Shown piece after piece: positions 1-8,279 of a stretch of DNA of 24,463 nt; position 1 is the first letter of the stretch, and the number at the start of each line of letters is the position of its first letter. This stretch comes from JACNLC01 sp964607375 (GTDB taxonomy: Bacteria; Fidelibacterota; Marinisomatia; SCGC-AAA003-L08; JACNLC01). The notes below the pieces were generated by a model, which saw nothing but the letters and a program-made list of their open reading frames with translations, made no database searches and was not told the DNA's origin. Location of the stretch: NCBI GenBank assembly GCA_964607375.1, contig CAZSJY010000028.1:1-24463 (forward strand). The letters are read 5' to 3'. Position numbers and translations under genes: made by a program.

Positions 1-47
1 CCAATGTGAAATAGATCAAAAGTACCATAAGTTATTATTTTTTTCAT
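1..47 (-). CDS. Partial TagD-like cytidylyltransferase, N-terminus only
   Basis: Reading the minus strand from an ATG at 47-45 gives MKKIITYGTFDLFHIG before the window ends. This is the N-terminal nucleotide-binding signature of the glycerol-3-phosphate cytidylyltransferase (TagD) and related nucleotidyltransferase families, where the GTFDxxHxGH motif binds CTP. The ATG overlaps the TGA stop of the upstream remnant by four bases (ATGA). Only 15 complete codons are visible, so the substrate (glycerol-3-phosphate, a sugar phosphate or another group) cannot be decided. The identity rests on this one motif. Confidence 0.55.
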   Translation of the reverse strand, partial: MKKIITYGTFDLFHI

Positions 48-634
48 TGATTATTCCGTGTTATCACATATCCACCTGTTTTCTTTGAACCTTGAAAGAT
101 AATTTTCCCATCATCTTTCAGTTGTTTTAACAATCTTTGAATAGTTCTTAAAGGGATATTCAAGTTTTTACTTATAATTTTAGCATTTTGGTTTGGGTTT
201 TTCTGAAGATATTCAAATACTATATTTGCACCGCCACTATCACCACCATCTACGCCAATTATACCGCCACTGATATCATTTTTGACTAAGGTTACTCTAA
301 ATCCTTGTGCAAATTCTTCAGGTTTTTTAATACTGTGTAACTTGAAAGCTTTAACTATGCGAGAAATTCCTGAACTATATCGTTCTATAATACCAGCTTC
401 TTTAAATATATTGGCAATTGCTCTGTTTCTTGTTTTTGGTGAATAATTACCGATTAATAGTTGCTTTATATTTAAATCACCAAAGAGATTACCAGGATTA
501 TAAAACTCAATCCTATCATCATAAATTTTGATAATTGAAAGTCCATTTTCTCTGTAATCACGATGAACAATCATATTACTTACAATTTCTCTGATAGCAT
601 CAAGAGGATAATCATACTTAATGATTCTATTATG
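44..634 (-). pseudogene. 5'-truncated AlbA_2-type transcriptional regulator (RecG-like C-terminal half)
   Basis: An open frame begins directly after the TGA stop of the ispD-like gene and runs to a TGA at 44-46. The first residues read HNRIIKYDYPLDAIREIV, then SNMIVHRDYRENG. This matches the middle of AlbA_2/ATP-binding regulators (RecG-like or DUF4062-type), in which a YPxxAxREAxxNAxxHRDY segment precedes a GHKL-like fold. The C-terminal part has a winged-helix-like segment (RTIQRLLKQLKDDGKI). Family members are usually 400 residues or more, with an N-terminal AlbA_2 domain that is missing here. The best internal start is the ATG at 574 (176 residues), but it falls inside the conserved motif and has no clear ribosome binding site. 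I read this as a deletion remnant or an assembly join. Expression of a short product cannot be excluded. Confidence 0.65.
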
Positions 635-1294
635 TCAAATTTCATAATTCTTTTCTACAATCATTTTTGCCATGTGTAAATCGTTTTCATTTGTGATTTT
701 GAAACTGAGTTCGTTTCCTTCAACGATTTTAGATTTTACATTCAATGAATGAACAAGTTTAATATCATCGGTAACATCTTCTATACAATTTTGATGAGCT
801 GATTTGATAGTTTCAATATGAAATCCCTGTGGAGTTTGTTCTGCCCAAAATTTAGATCTATTTGGCATTCGAGTAATTACTTGATTTTCAACTTCAACTA
901 TAGTATCCACAACAGGAATTGCAGTAGTTACAGCTTCACAATTGGATAGTGAGTTTATGCAATTGTATATGATTTGATTACTCACAAAAGGACGAGCTGA
1001 ATCGTGAATTAATACAAACTTAGTATCTTCAGAGCAAGCATTTAGTCCATTTTGAGAAGAATCTCTGCGGGTTTTACCACCACTAACTACGATTAGATTT
1101 TGGTATTCTTTTTGAATCTTATCAATCCATTCTGAATGAACTACTAAAATCACTTCATCAATGAGTTTATGTTTTACAAAAGTTTGAACAGAAATATCTA
1201 AAATTCTTCTGCCATTGATTTCCATAAATTGTTTTGGAGTTTCGCCACCGAACCGAGAACCTGAACCACCTGCCAAAATAATTGCAGTTACCAT
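635..1294 (-). CDS. ispD: IspD/TarI-family cytidylyltransferase
   Basis: This 219-residue protein fits the IspD family, which transfers CMP from CTP to 2-C-methyl-D-erythritol 4-phosphate in the cytosolic MEP isoprenoid pathway. Visible signatures are the CTP loop LAGGSGSRFGGETPKQF (Arg14 and Lys21), VLIHDSARPF, PVVDTI, FWAEQTPQGF, VTDDIKLV, and SFKITNENDL near the C-terminus with the Lys expected to contact substrate. The ATG at 1294 overlaps the TAA stop of the ABC exporter (TAATG), so translation is probably coupled. TarI-type alditol-phosphate cytidylyltransferases share this fold, and a TagD-like gene lies just downstream, so a polymer-precursor role is a real alternative. IspD is preferred on motif fit. 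Confidence 0.85.
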   Translation of the reverse strand: MVTAIILAGGSGSRFGGETPKQFMEINGRRILDISVQTFVKHKLIDEVILVVHSEWIDKIQKEYQNLIVVSGGKTRRDSSQNGLNACSEDTKFVLIHDSARPFVSNQIIYNCINSLSNCEAVTTAIPVVDTIVEVENQVITRMPNRSKFWAEQTPQGFHIETIKSAHQNCIEDVTDDIKLVHSLNVKSKIVEGNELSFKITNENDLHMAKMIVEKNYEI

Positions 1295-2550
1295 TATGAA
1301 TTTCCCTTAAACTGCAGGTTATGGAGTTGATGATAAATACCATTATTTTTTATCAAATCCTTGTGTTTGCCAGTTTCAACAATTTTTCCATTATCCATAA
1401 CGATTATTTTGTCTGCATTAACAACTGTTGATAAACGATGTGCAATAACGATAACAGTTCGATCTTTAACCAAATTATCAATTGCATCCTGTACTTTTCT
1501 TTCAGATTCTGTATCTAAGGAAGATGTAGCTTCATCTAAAATTAAAATAGATGGATTCTTCAATATCGCTCGGGCTATTGAAATTCGTTGTCGTTGACCT
1601 CCAGAAAGTCGAGTTCCTTTTTCACCGACAATAGTATCAAATCCACTTGGAAGTTGTTTGATGAATTCCAAAGCATTTGCAGCCTCAGCAGCTTGCTCAA
1701 CTTTATCAATCGTTGCGTCTTTGAGTCCATAAGCGATATTATTTGCAACAGTATCGTTGAACAAAATTGTATCTTGATTAACAATTCCCATCAAAGAGCG
1801 TAAAGAAACCAGTGACAACTTACGAATATCAGTATCATCGATTGTTATTTGTCCATCACAAATATCGTAAAATCTTGGGATTAGATCAACCAATGTTGTT
1901 TTCCCTGCTCCACTCGATCCAACAAGCGCAACCATTTCACCTTTCTTAATCTCCAAGTTAATTTTGGACAATGCTGGTTTATCAGATTGTTCGTACCCAA
2001 AATGAACATCTGTAAATTTGATTTCGTTTCTAAATTCATCAATTTGAATTGGATTTTCTGGGTCAACTATATTTGAAGGGGTATCCATTACATTAAAAAC
2101 TCGATCCGCAGATGCCAGTCCAGCTTGAATTTTAGTGTTTACATTGCTGAGTTTTTTAATTGGATCCATCATTGCAAATAGGTATATGATAAATCTGATG
2201 AAACTCTCAGGAGTTAACGAACCAGATGTTAGCACCTCTTTTCCACCAATCCACAATAAAATGATTCCGATAGAGACTCCAATCATATCGTTAATTGGAG
2301 TNNNNNNNNNNNNNNNNNNNNNNNNNNNNNNNNNNNNNNNNNNNNNNNNNNNNNNNNNNNNNNNNNNNNNNNNNNNNNNNNNNNNNNNNNNNNNNNNNNN
2401 NTCAGGTTGCATAATAGTGCTGAGCAAGGAGCTTATCATCCACAATGAAAAAGCATTCATCATTACAAAGAAAACAGATGCAATTATTGATATAAATGCG
2501 ATCAATCTGTAAGGTTTTACGAATGATAATATTCTCAAATACAATTTCAT
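1294..2550 (-). CDS. MsbA-like ABC exporter, interrupted by assembly gap
   Basis: This is a fused permease-ATPase exporter half-transporter of the MsbA/lipid flippase type. The N-terminus has one visible membrane segment pair (about residues 12-45). After the N block come the last membrane helices and a complete nucleotide-binding domain: Walker A GSSGAGKTT, signature LSGGQRQR, Walker B ILILDEATSS and switch IAHRLS. The visible product is 418 residues including 34 unknown ones, against roughly 580 for the family. The 100-N block is therefore a placeholder, and around 150 residues are probably missing. The ATG overlaps the tsaC TGA (ATGA), and an lpxL-like gene lies two genes upstream, so lipid A or lipid export is a reasonable guess. 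Other substrates are possible. Confidence 0.85.
   Translation of the reverse strand: MKLYLRILSFVKPYRLIAFISIIASVFFVMMNAFSLWMISSLLSTIMQPXXXXXXXXXXXXXXXXXXXXXXXXXXXXXXXXXXTPINDMIGVSIGIILLWIGGKEVLTSGSLTPESFIRFIIYLFAMMDPIKKLSNVNTKIQAGLASADRVFNVMDTPSNIVDPENPIQIDEFRNEIKFTDVHFGYEQSDKPALSKINLEIKKGEMVALVGSSGAGKTTLVDLIPRFYDICDGQITIDDTDIRKLSLVSLRSLMGIVNQDTILFNDTVANNIAYGLKDATIDKVEQAAEAANALEFIKQLPSGFDTIVGEKGTRLSGGQRQRISIARAILKNPSILILDEATSSLDTESERKVQDAIDNLVKDRTVIVIAHRLSTVVNADKIIVMDNGKIVETGKHKDLIKNNGIYHQLHNLQFKGNS
2302..2401. other. Assembly gap of 100 N
   Basis: Exactly 100 consecutive Ns interrupt the membrane domain of the ABC exporter. The round length suggests a scaffolding placeholder. The reading frame happens to be kept across it, but the protein is too short for its family, so the true gap is probably several hundred bases. 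Confidence 0.98.
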
Positions 2551-3128
2551 AGAGGATATTTTCCATCTCCAACTCTCACAACTTTTGGATTGTTTTGAGT
2601 CATATCTATTATCGTTGAACCTTTTGAATTCTTAACAATTTGATCTTCAAAAATAACAATATCAGGGAAATCAATTGCAACTTGACTGATATCTTTTAGT
2701 GGTTCTGTTCCATGTCGATTGATACTTGTAGTAATGATCGGTTTTCCCAATGCTTCCACAATTTGAATAGGGAAGGGGTGCTTCGGGATTCTGATTCCAA
2801 TTAAAGTGGAATCCAAAGTGATTAAAGGAGATAGCTCAGATACTTTTTTCTTCAGTAAAACTGTGTAGGGACCTGGGAATAGTTTTTGGATTTCACTTTG
2901 TTGATGTTCATTCATTTCGGCGTACTTGAGAATATCATCGATATTTTCTAATACTATGCTTAGAGGTTGAGTTCGTCCTTTGATGTGATTAACTTCGTGA
3001 ATTGTGTCCGTATTTGTTGCGTCTGCTCCAATTCCATAAAGTGTATCTGTTGGATAAGCGATGATATCTCCATCTTTTAAGAGAGAGACTGCATAATCAA
3101 GAAATTTATTATCGGCAGCATAGATCAT
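2547..3128 (-). CDS. tsaC: L-threonylcarbamoyladenylate synthase (Sua5/YrdC/TsaC)
   Basis: The product makes threonylcarbamoyl-AMP from threonine, bicarbonate and ATP, the first step of the t6A modification at position 37 of ANN-decoding tRNAs. The YrdC domain fills the protein: PTDTLYGIGADA near the N-terminus, the KGRTQPLS motif that binds nucleotide, LFPGPYTVLL, IGIRIPKHPF and GSTIIDMT. I start it at 3128, giving 193 residues. This ATG overlaps the upstream TGA (ATGA) and has GGAGGAG about six bases before it, whereas the longer frame from 3158 would run back into the lpxL-like gene. The 3' end overlaps the ABC exporter start by four bases. Confidence 0.92.
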   Translation of the reverse strand: MIYAADNKFLDYAVSLLKDGDIIAYPTDTLYGIGADATNTDTIHEVNHIKGRTQPLSIVLENIDDILKYAEMNEHQQSEIQKLFPGPYTVLLKKKVSELSPLITLDSTLIGIRIPKHPFPIQIVEALGKPIITTSINRHGTEPLKDISQVAIDFPDIVIFEDQIVKNSKGSTIIDMTQNNPKVVRVGDGKYPL

Positions 3129-4000
3129 ATTTTTCTCCTCCATTTCCGGTGAAACCAAAAATATTGTTCAGGAAAATCCTTTACTTTTTCTTCCAAATCT
3201 TTTGCAATTTGCTGACTGATATTCAATATTAAATCGTCTGAATTATACATCGATTTCTGTAATTTCATCTCTCGAAGTGAAAGATGATACTTAAAATCAC
3301 CCGATAATATACAAAATCCTGATAAAATAGGAATGCCTGTTTTCTCGTGAAAAGTAGCAGCACCTTTAGGTATGGAAGTTGGTCGATTGAAAAAATCCAC
3401 AACAATACCAGATTTTCCAGCAAACTGATCACTAACTAAACCGAGGAAACCTTTCTCTAAAGATTTGAGCATAGTTTTTGCAGAATCTTGTTTGTAGATT
3501 ATTTGGATTCCTGAAGATTCGCGAACCCAAGTGAAAAATTTATTTGCACCTCTATTTCTCTGAGACTGAGCTACAACAAAAAAAGGAAATTGGTTCATTC
3601 CAAAAGCTGGTTGAAACATCTCCCAATTTCCAATATGACCGCTAACGATGATTCCGTTTTTGGTTGAGTTCAAGAGTTTGATGGTGTTCTCATCAATTTG
3701 TAAGATTTTGTTTAACTTGCGAAGCGTGAGGTATGGCATTCTTAAAAAATCTATCATCACCATTCCGAAATGGCTATAAGTATTTTTGAGAATGATATTC
3801 TTTTCTTTATCAGATTTGTTTGGGAAAGCGATAGTTAGATTTTTAAGAGCTACTTTTCTTCTGATTGGAAAGAATTTCCAAACTATCCAGCCAAAACATC
3901 TCCCAAAATACAATGTGCAACTCCTTGGAAAATACGCAATAATCCTGCTGAAAATTCGTAGAATAAAATAAGTAAGTTGTTCTGAGTAGGTTAATCTCAA
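3125..4000 (-). CDS. lpxL: Lipid A biosynthesis acyltransferase (LpxL/HtrB family)
   Basis: This 291-residue member of the lysophospholipid acyltransferase family adds a secondary acyl chain to Kdo-lipid A at the inner membrane. An N-terminal hydrophobic anchor (about residues 9-44) leads into the family-typical segment RRKVALKNLTIAFP. The catalytic HX4E motif is H122 to E127 in SGHIGNWEM. Further family segments are VSDQFAGKSG, IPKGAATFHEKTGIP and the C-terminal FPEQYFWFHRKWR. The start appears to be a TTG at 4000, since the first in-frame ATG lies about 80 residues into the domain; no good ribosome binding site is seen. It is the first gene of the overlapping minus-strand run and implies an LPS-bearing outer membrane. 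Related acyltransferases for other lipids are possible. Confidence 0.88.
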   Translation of the reverse strand: MRLTYSEQLTYFILRIFSRIIAYFPRSCTLYFGRCFGWIVWKFFPIRRKVALKNLTIAFPNKSDKEKNIILKNTYSHFGMVMIDFLRMPYLTLRKLNKILQIDENTIKLLNSTKNGIIVSGHIGNWEMFQPAFGMNQFPFFVVAQSQRNRGANKFFTWVRESSGIQIIYKQDSAKTMLKSLEKGFLGLVSDQFAGKSGIVVDFFNRPTSIPKGAATFHEKTGIPILSGFCILSGDFKYHLSLREMKLQKSMYNSDDLILNISQQIAKDLEEKVKDFPEQYFWFHRKWRRKI

Positions 4001-4074
4001 TTTTGTGCCATCAGTTCTAACTGAGAATTTACTTGAATTTTATAGTACTAGAACAAGAATAAACTAAATTTTAT

Positions 4075-7000
4075 TTACTTCAAGAGTAGGAGTTTTTGAT
4101 TATGAGTGAAACCATTTGCCGTTAGTTTTGCAAAATATATTCCACTAGGTTGATTATCTGCATTCCAAATAACTTGATGATAACCCTCTAAAAGTTTTCC
4201 GTTAACAAGTGTTTCTACCAGTTGACCTTGTAAATTGTAGATTTGTAGAGATACATTGCGATATGTCTCTACAGTTGGTATGGTAAATCCAATCGTAGTA
4301 GATGGATTAAAAGGATTAGGATAAATAGAGTTTAGTCCAAAACCTTTTGGATTAAAGTATGTTTCATCATTGGAGTTTTGTGTAATTTGGCTCTCAAAAT
4401 ATCCATTTCTCAATAAATTACCCCGATACAAATTCCAGTAGTTTTCGGTAGATCCAAGTTCTTTGACATCTATACTAAACAGTCCATTAGCATTTCCGGT
4501 TAGAATTTCTAAATCACCATCGTTGTCAGTATCAAAAACAGCAGATGAACCTGTAAAAGTATTATCCTCACCAATTGGAAAATAATCAACGGTAGTGCCA
4601 TCTAAATTGAAAGCATAGAGTTTATTGCCTTCATTTGAACAAATAATTTCAGGTGTGTTATCTGAATCCAAATTTGCAAAAACAGCAGATGCGCTTACAG
4701 CATCATTCAAGTTTTGAGGCCAGCCTACAAGCGAATTACCATTAATATCAACAGCATAAAGGTTCCCATCATCAGAACCAAAGAAAATGGCAGTTCCCAA
4801 ATCGTTTACATCCAAAAATGATGGTGAAGAATTTACATCTCCACCCGTTGGAATTATAAATCGAGTTGATCCATCTGAATTGATAGCATAGAACGAGTTA
4901 TCTTTTGAACCGAAACAAATAATTTTGTTTCCATAAATATCTAAAATAGATGGTGCAGAGCGTATATCGTTTCCTACATTTACAGGAAATCCGTCAGCAA
5001 TGGTCAAATCATCGTAGAGAAAGTAAAGATTACTGTCATCGGTGCCGAATACCATATCCGATTTCCCATTATTATTAAAATCTCCAAGTGCGATACCTCT
5101 TTGAATTTTCTCATTCAATTCGTAAGGAAATCCATCAACATCAGTACCATCCAAGTTGATAGCATACAACCACCCTGGATTAGAATATCCTCCAAATACA
5201 ATTTCCAAATCGCTATCATCATCCATATTTCCGATTGATGGAGTACCCATCAGCCACTGGCCTTCCTCATCAATATCTGAATCGTAAGAAGTTAAAAGAT
5301 TTCCATATTGATCCAAAATAAAGAGAATTTTACTCTTTGAAGAAACTACGATTTCAAAATCTCCATCTTCGTCTAAATCTGCCACCGCTGGTGATCCCCA
5401 AATTTCATCATAAGCATCGAATGGCCAATTACTCATCTCTTCACCTAGAGAATTGATACAATGAACAAGTCCTGAATCATCACCAAATATAATTTCAAAA
5501 TCTCCATCTTCGTCTAAATCCACAACAGCTGGAGAAGTTTTAATTTGCTCGTCTGTTAGGTATGGAAATCCAGCTTGGTCAAGACTGATTTCAAACGAGA
5601 AATCAATTTCATCTTCATAATCCAAAATGTTGCCATTTTCGTTAAAGTTGGCTGAAATTTGCAATGAAAATTCAGCAATTCCCAACTCGATACTTTCAGG
5701 TAGAATCACCTCAGCTGATGCTGATACTGTTTCACCAGCAGACATATCATCGAAATTAATTTCACTAATTGGTATTTCCACTTCGGATTCGGTTGATAAG
5801 TATCCAATAATTTCTGTTGCTTGAATATCTGAAGAAAAATTTTCAAGTTCTATGTTCAATGTAATATTTTCACCTGGATTTGGAACTCCATCTCCATCTC
5901 CATTATCGATGATTGAAGATAGTTTCGCATCTAAAAATAAATTGATAAAGTTAAATTCAATTATCTCACCTGCTTCTCCGATATTCATTATGCTTAGTCC
6001 ACCAGGAGATCCATCTGTCAGAAAACACGATGGATTTGTAGAGTCATTTATTTGAGTTCTGCCGACAGATGCACTAAACGGAGCTTGCCCAAAACTTCCA
6101 TTACTTGTTAATGTACCGTTAACTCTATATAAATAAACTTCGTCAGGTGGACCGTCAGCGTTACCATTGCCTACAGTAGTGTTAATTCTATAAACCAATA
6201 AACCGTTATCTTCTCCAGGAGTATTTATTTCATATATTCCTTCCTTTACTCGGTATTCTACTACAAAATATTCAGTGTCAGTATTCGGCGAACTAAATTT
6301 GAAACAGTTGTTGTTAGGATTAGATAGTGGTAACATAAAATAGTTTCCTGATGCAGTAATTTCAGGGATTTCTGGAATCCAATCACCATATTTCCATTTC
6401 ATAAAAGCACACATATATTGAGGTGGGTCAGATGATTGCTCCATAATATCCCAACCACCAACAGCATTTGGGGAAGTATTATCATAATAGTGGTATAAGT
6501 CAGGAGCTCCGAGCGTGTGGAAAAATTCGTGACAAATAGTTCCAACAGTAAAATACCCACCTGTTTCCATATTAAAGTTATAATCACTTACTAATTTATC
6601 ATTGATATAAACATCATAAGATGTCAACGACCAACGATGAGGCCAAAGTAAAGATGCCCAAGCTCCGGGACTACCATAAACTAAAAAAGAAACATTATCT
6701 ACAAATCCGTCATTGTCCGAATCAATATCCAAATCTTCTGCGACTTCTGGTTCAATAAATTCAATTGCATTTTTCAGAAGTGTGTGCTCACGATATCTAC
6801 GATCATCATCATTTTGATAGCCATTTGGATTCGTAACTGGATTGTATGGTTGATAATAGCTTCTCGGTTCGGGGTCTTGATATGATAGACTTTCATCCAA
6901 CTCGCAAATTGGAAAATGTGGAGTATTGACCTCAAGTACTCCGTAAGATACTTCATCATAATAGTCGATCAACGAGGGTCCTTCAATTTTGTTATAAACA

Positions 7001-7455
7001 TCATCGTAATAAGAACGAGGATTTGAAAATTCTTCCTCATCATTAAATCTGATAAAAATGTTTAGATTTGTAACTACCCCTGATGTTGGTGCATCCCGAT
7101 CGACTAAAGTGGATCTGAAATTTTGAACTCTTTTACGATATTCAGTTTCTGATATTTTTGCCCATTTTTCGAGATTTTTAGTATTTGGATCATCAAAAAT
7201 GGGTAGATATTGCGATGGCTTAAGAACCTCGCCGACTTTTTCAGCAAAGTAGAAAAATCCATCAATATCGCTTTGGATGATAGTATAACCGTTTTCATCG
7301 TGAATCCAGTTAAAGAATTCATCTCCAGAAGAATAACAGTTTATTTCAGTTCCATCTGGTTGAGTAACAGTTATTGGCATATCTGTTACATATACAGCAT
7401 AATTCATTGAAAATATAAAAATCAGCAACCAATATTTTATAGTAATTTGTTTCAC
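4075..7455 (-). CDS. Secreted M6-family metalloprotease with FG-GAP repeats and type IX sorting domain
   Basis: A 1126-residue secreted protein. Residues 1 to about 20 are a signal peptide. The peptidase domain (about 25-400) has the zinc motif HEFFHTLGAPDLY with H309, E310, H313 and a downstream Asp typical of M6 (immune inhibitor A-like) peptidases, followed by GGWDIMEQ. A CARDB-like beta domain follows (about 510-620; GDGVPNPGENITLNIELEN). Next are about eight FG-GAP/VCBS blades (about 635-1010) with Ca-binding-like repeats such as DLDEDGDFEI. The last 86 residues form a sorting domain (IYPNPFNPSTTIGF, then NQPSGIYFAKL), expected to direct type IX secretion and surface attachment. A 29-base exact direct repeat (5351-5379 and 5492-5520) encodes two blades. 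The start is GTG at 7455 with GGAGG four bases upstream. It is monocistronic. Confidence 0.9.
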   Translation of the reverse strand: MKQITIKYWLLIFIFSMNYAVYVTDMPITVTQPDGTEINCYSSGDEFFNWIHDENGYTIIQSDIDGFFYFAEKVGEVLKPSQYLPIFDDPNTKNLEKWAKISETEYRKRVQNFRSTLVDRDAPTSGVVTNLNIFIRFNDEEEFSNPRSYYDDVYNKIEGPSLIDYYDEVSYGVLEVNTPHFPICELDESLSYQDPEPRSYYQPYNPVTNPNGYQNDDDRRYREHTLLKNAIEFIEPEVAEDLDIDSDNDGFVDNVSFLVYGSPGAWASLLWPHRWSLTSYDVYINDKLVSDYNFNMETGGYFTVGTICHEFFHTLGAPDLYHYYDNTSPNAVGGWDIMEQSSDPPQYMCAFMKWKYGDWIPEIPEITASGNYFMLPLSNPNNNCFKFSSPNTDTEYFVVEYRVKEGIYEINTPGEDNGLLVYRINTTVGNGNADGPPDEVYLYRVNGTLTSNGSFGQAPFSASVGRTQINDSTNPSCFLTDGSPGGLSIMNIGEAGEIIEFNFINLFLDAKLSSIIDNGDGDGVPNPGENITLNIELENFSSDIQATEIIGYLSTESEVEIPISEINFDDMSAGETVSASAEVILPESIELGIAEFSLQISANFNENGNILDYEDEIDFSFEISLDQAGFPYLTDEQIKTSPAVVDLDEDGDFEIIFGDDSGLVHCINSLGEEMSNWPFDAYDEIWGSPAVADLDEDGDFEIVVSSKSKILFILDQYGNLLTSYDSDIDEEGQWLMGTPSIGNMDDDSDLEIVFGGYSNPGWLYAINLDGTDVDGFPYELNEKIQRGIALGDFNNNGKSDMVFGTDDSNLYFLYDDLTIADGFPVNVGNDIRSAPSILDIYGNKIICFGSKDNSFYAINSDGSTRFIIPTGGDVNSSPSFLDVNDLGTAIFFGSDDGNLYAVDINGNSLVGWPQNLNDAVSASAVFANLDSDNTPEIICSNEGNKLYAFNLDGTTVDYFPIGEDNTFTGSSAVFDTDNDGDLEILTGNANGLFSIDVKELGSTENYWNLYRGNLLRNGYFESQITQNSNDETYFNPKGFGLNSIYPNPFNPSTTIGFTIPTVETYRNVSLQIYNLQGQLVETLVNGKLLEGYHQVIWNADNQPSGIYFAKLTANGFTHNQKLLLLK

Positions 7456-7591
7456 AAAACCTCCAAGTTCTCATTTTAGTTAATCTTATAGTAGTCCCAA
7501 TTTACAGAAGAAAATAGCGAGGAATATAATGTTGTTTTGTTAGGTATAGAATATTTTCTGTAAAAATAATGGGTGCTTTTACGAATAGCAT

Positions 7592-7619
7592 TTGCATCGG
7601 TTGTAATCAATTCTGTAAT
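7592..7619 (+). promoter_or_regulatory. Possible promoter for the tRNA-Pro/tRNA-His pair
   Basis: TTGCAT (7592-7597) and TGTAAT (7614-7619) are separated by 16 bases and lie 29 bases upstream of tRNA-Pro. The match to a sigma-70-like consensus is only fair, and the background is AT-rich. Confidence 0.3.
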
Positions 7620-7648
7620 TTTATCAGCTTGATTATTGATGTAATTAA

Positions 7649-7723
7649 CGAGGTATAGCGCAGTCCGGTTAGCGCACCTGCTTTGGGAGCAGGGGGTCGC
7701 AGGTTCGAATCCTGCTACCTCGA
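7649..7723 (+). tRNA. tRNA-Pro (UGG)
   Basis: A complete cloverleaf: acceptor CGAGGTA (7649-7655) pairs with TACCTCG (7716-7722), and the discriminator is A. The anticodon stem CCTGC/GCAGG encloses loop TTTGGGA with anticodon TGG at 7684-7686. The T-loop GGTTCGAATCC is present. The 3' CCA is not encoded. It is probably cotranscribed with the tRNA-His ten bases downstream. Confidence 0.97.
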
Positions 7724-7732
7724 CTACTGTAT

Positions 7733-7807
7733 GGTGACTGTAGTTCAGTTGGTTAGAGCACCTGATTGTGGTTCAGGATGTCGTGGGTTCGAGTCCCATC
7801 AGTCACC
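7733..7807 (+). tRNA. tRNA-His (GUG)
   Basis: Acceptor GTGACTG (7734-7740) pairs with CAGTCAC (7800-7806). The additional G at 7733 and the C at 7807 form the G-1:C73 pair that marks histidine tRNAs. Anticodon stem CCTGA/TCAGG encloses loop TTGTGGT with anticodon GTG at 7768-7770. T-loop GGTTCGAGTCC is present and no exact CCA is encoded. Confidence 0.97.
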
Positions 7808-7811
7808 CACC

Positions 7812-7836
7812 AAAAGAGCAATCGCTCTTTTTTTGT
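7812..7836 (+). terminator. Rho-independent terminator after tRNA-His
   Basis: AAAAGAGC (7812-7819), loop AATC and GCTCTTTT (7824-7831) form a hairpin that runs into further Ts. It lies five bases after the tRNA-His end and closes the tRNA-Pro/tRNA-His transcript. Confidence 0.85.
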
Positions 7837-7960
7837 TTTTGCGAAAATTATATTTAAAATGTTTCGTTTGATGTTAAACTGTTTCCTGTTACCCTGCAAC
7901 TCAGAAGAACCTGAATTCAAAGAAACTGATGCGAAATTTCATTTCTGTGACCTACAACAT

Positions 7961-8005
7961 TTGCTTTTGTACTACAAGTTGGTTAATTTATAAACAATTA
8001 GGAGG
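7961..8005 (+). promoter_or_regulatory. Promoter-like sequence and strong ribosome binding site for the PilZ gene
   Basis: TTGCTT (7961-7966) and TAATTT (7984-7989) are 17 bases apart. AGGAGG at 8000-8005 follows, seven bases before the ATG at 8013. The Shine-Dalgarno is clear and fixes the start; the promoter boxes are a plausible guess. Confidence 0.45.
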
Positions 8006-8012
8006 ATGAAAT

Positions 8013-8279
8013 ATGAGTTTGAAGGATGGGAAAGAAAGGCGAATAGCTGAACGCACACCCTTACAAAGCGAGGTAATTGTATTTGTGGATACCACAAAAT
8101 CAGAATCAGTTGATGTTTCTGATACTGGAATTTGTTTAGTTACTGAACTGCCAATTGAGTTCAATGTTCTTAGAAATAATGATGGAAAAATTAGAGAATA
8201 TAAAGCAAAACTTGCTTGGGCTAACAAAACAGGTAATCGAATGGTATATGGATTGGAATATACCAAAAAACCTGATTAA
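8013..8279 (+). CDS. Single-domain PilZ protein
   Basis: This 88-residue protein is a stand-alone PilZ domain, the usual bacterial receptor for cyclic di-GMP. Both ligand signatures are present: RxxxR (R10 to R14 in RRIAER) and D/NxSxxG (D34, S36, G39 in DVSDTG). The closing strands (KLAWANKTGNRMVYGLEY) also fit. Stand-alone PilZ proteins usually work by binding a partner such as a motility, secretion or polysaccharide component; no partner is adjacent. It has a strong AGGAGG ribosome binding site and is flanked by a tRNA terminator and a palindrome-rich gap, so it is probably a single-gene unit. Confidence 0.85.
   Translation: MSLKDGKERRIAERTPLQSEVIVFVDTTKSESVDVSDTGICLVTELPIEFNVLRNNDGKIREYKAKLAWANKTGNRMVYGLEYTKKPD

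Noticed and set aside
2135..2512. 125-codon plus-strand frame through the N block
   Set aside because: It is open only because Ns hide stops and is antisense to the ABC exporter.
5351..5520. Direct repeat of 29 bases as a mobile element or CRISPR-like array
   Set aside because: There are only two copies 141 bases apart, both in frame and encoding the same DLDEDGDFEI blade motif, so it is a protein repeat.
7683..7993. Short open frames across the tRNA-Pro/tRNA-His region
   Set aside because: They run through clear tRNA cloverleaves and a terminator and resemble no protein.
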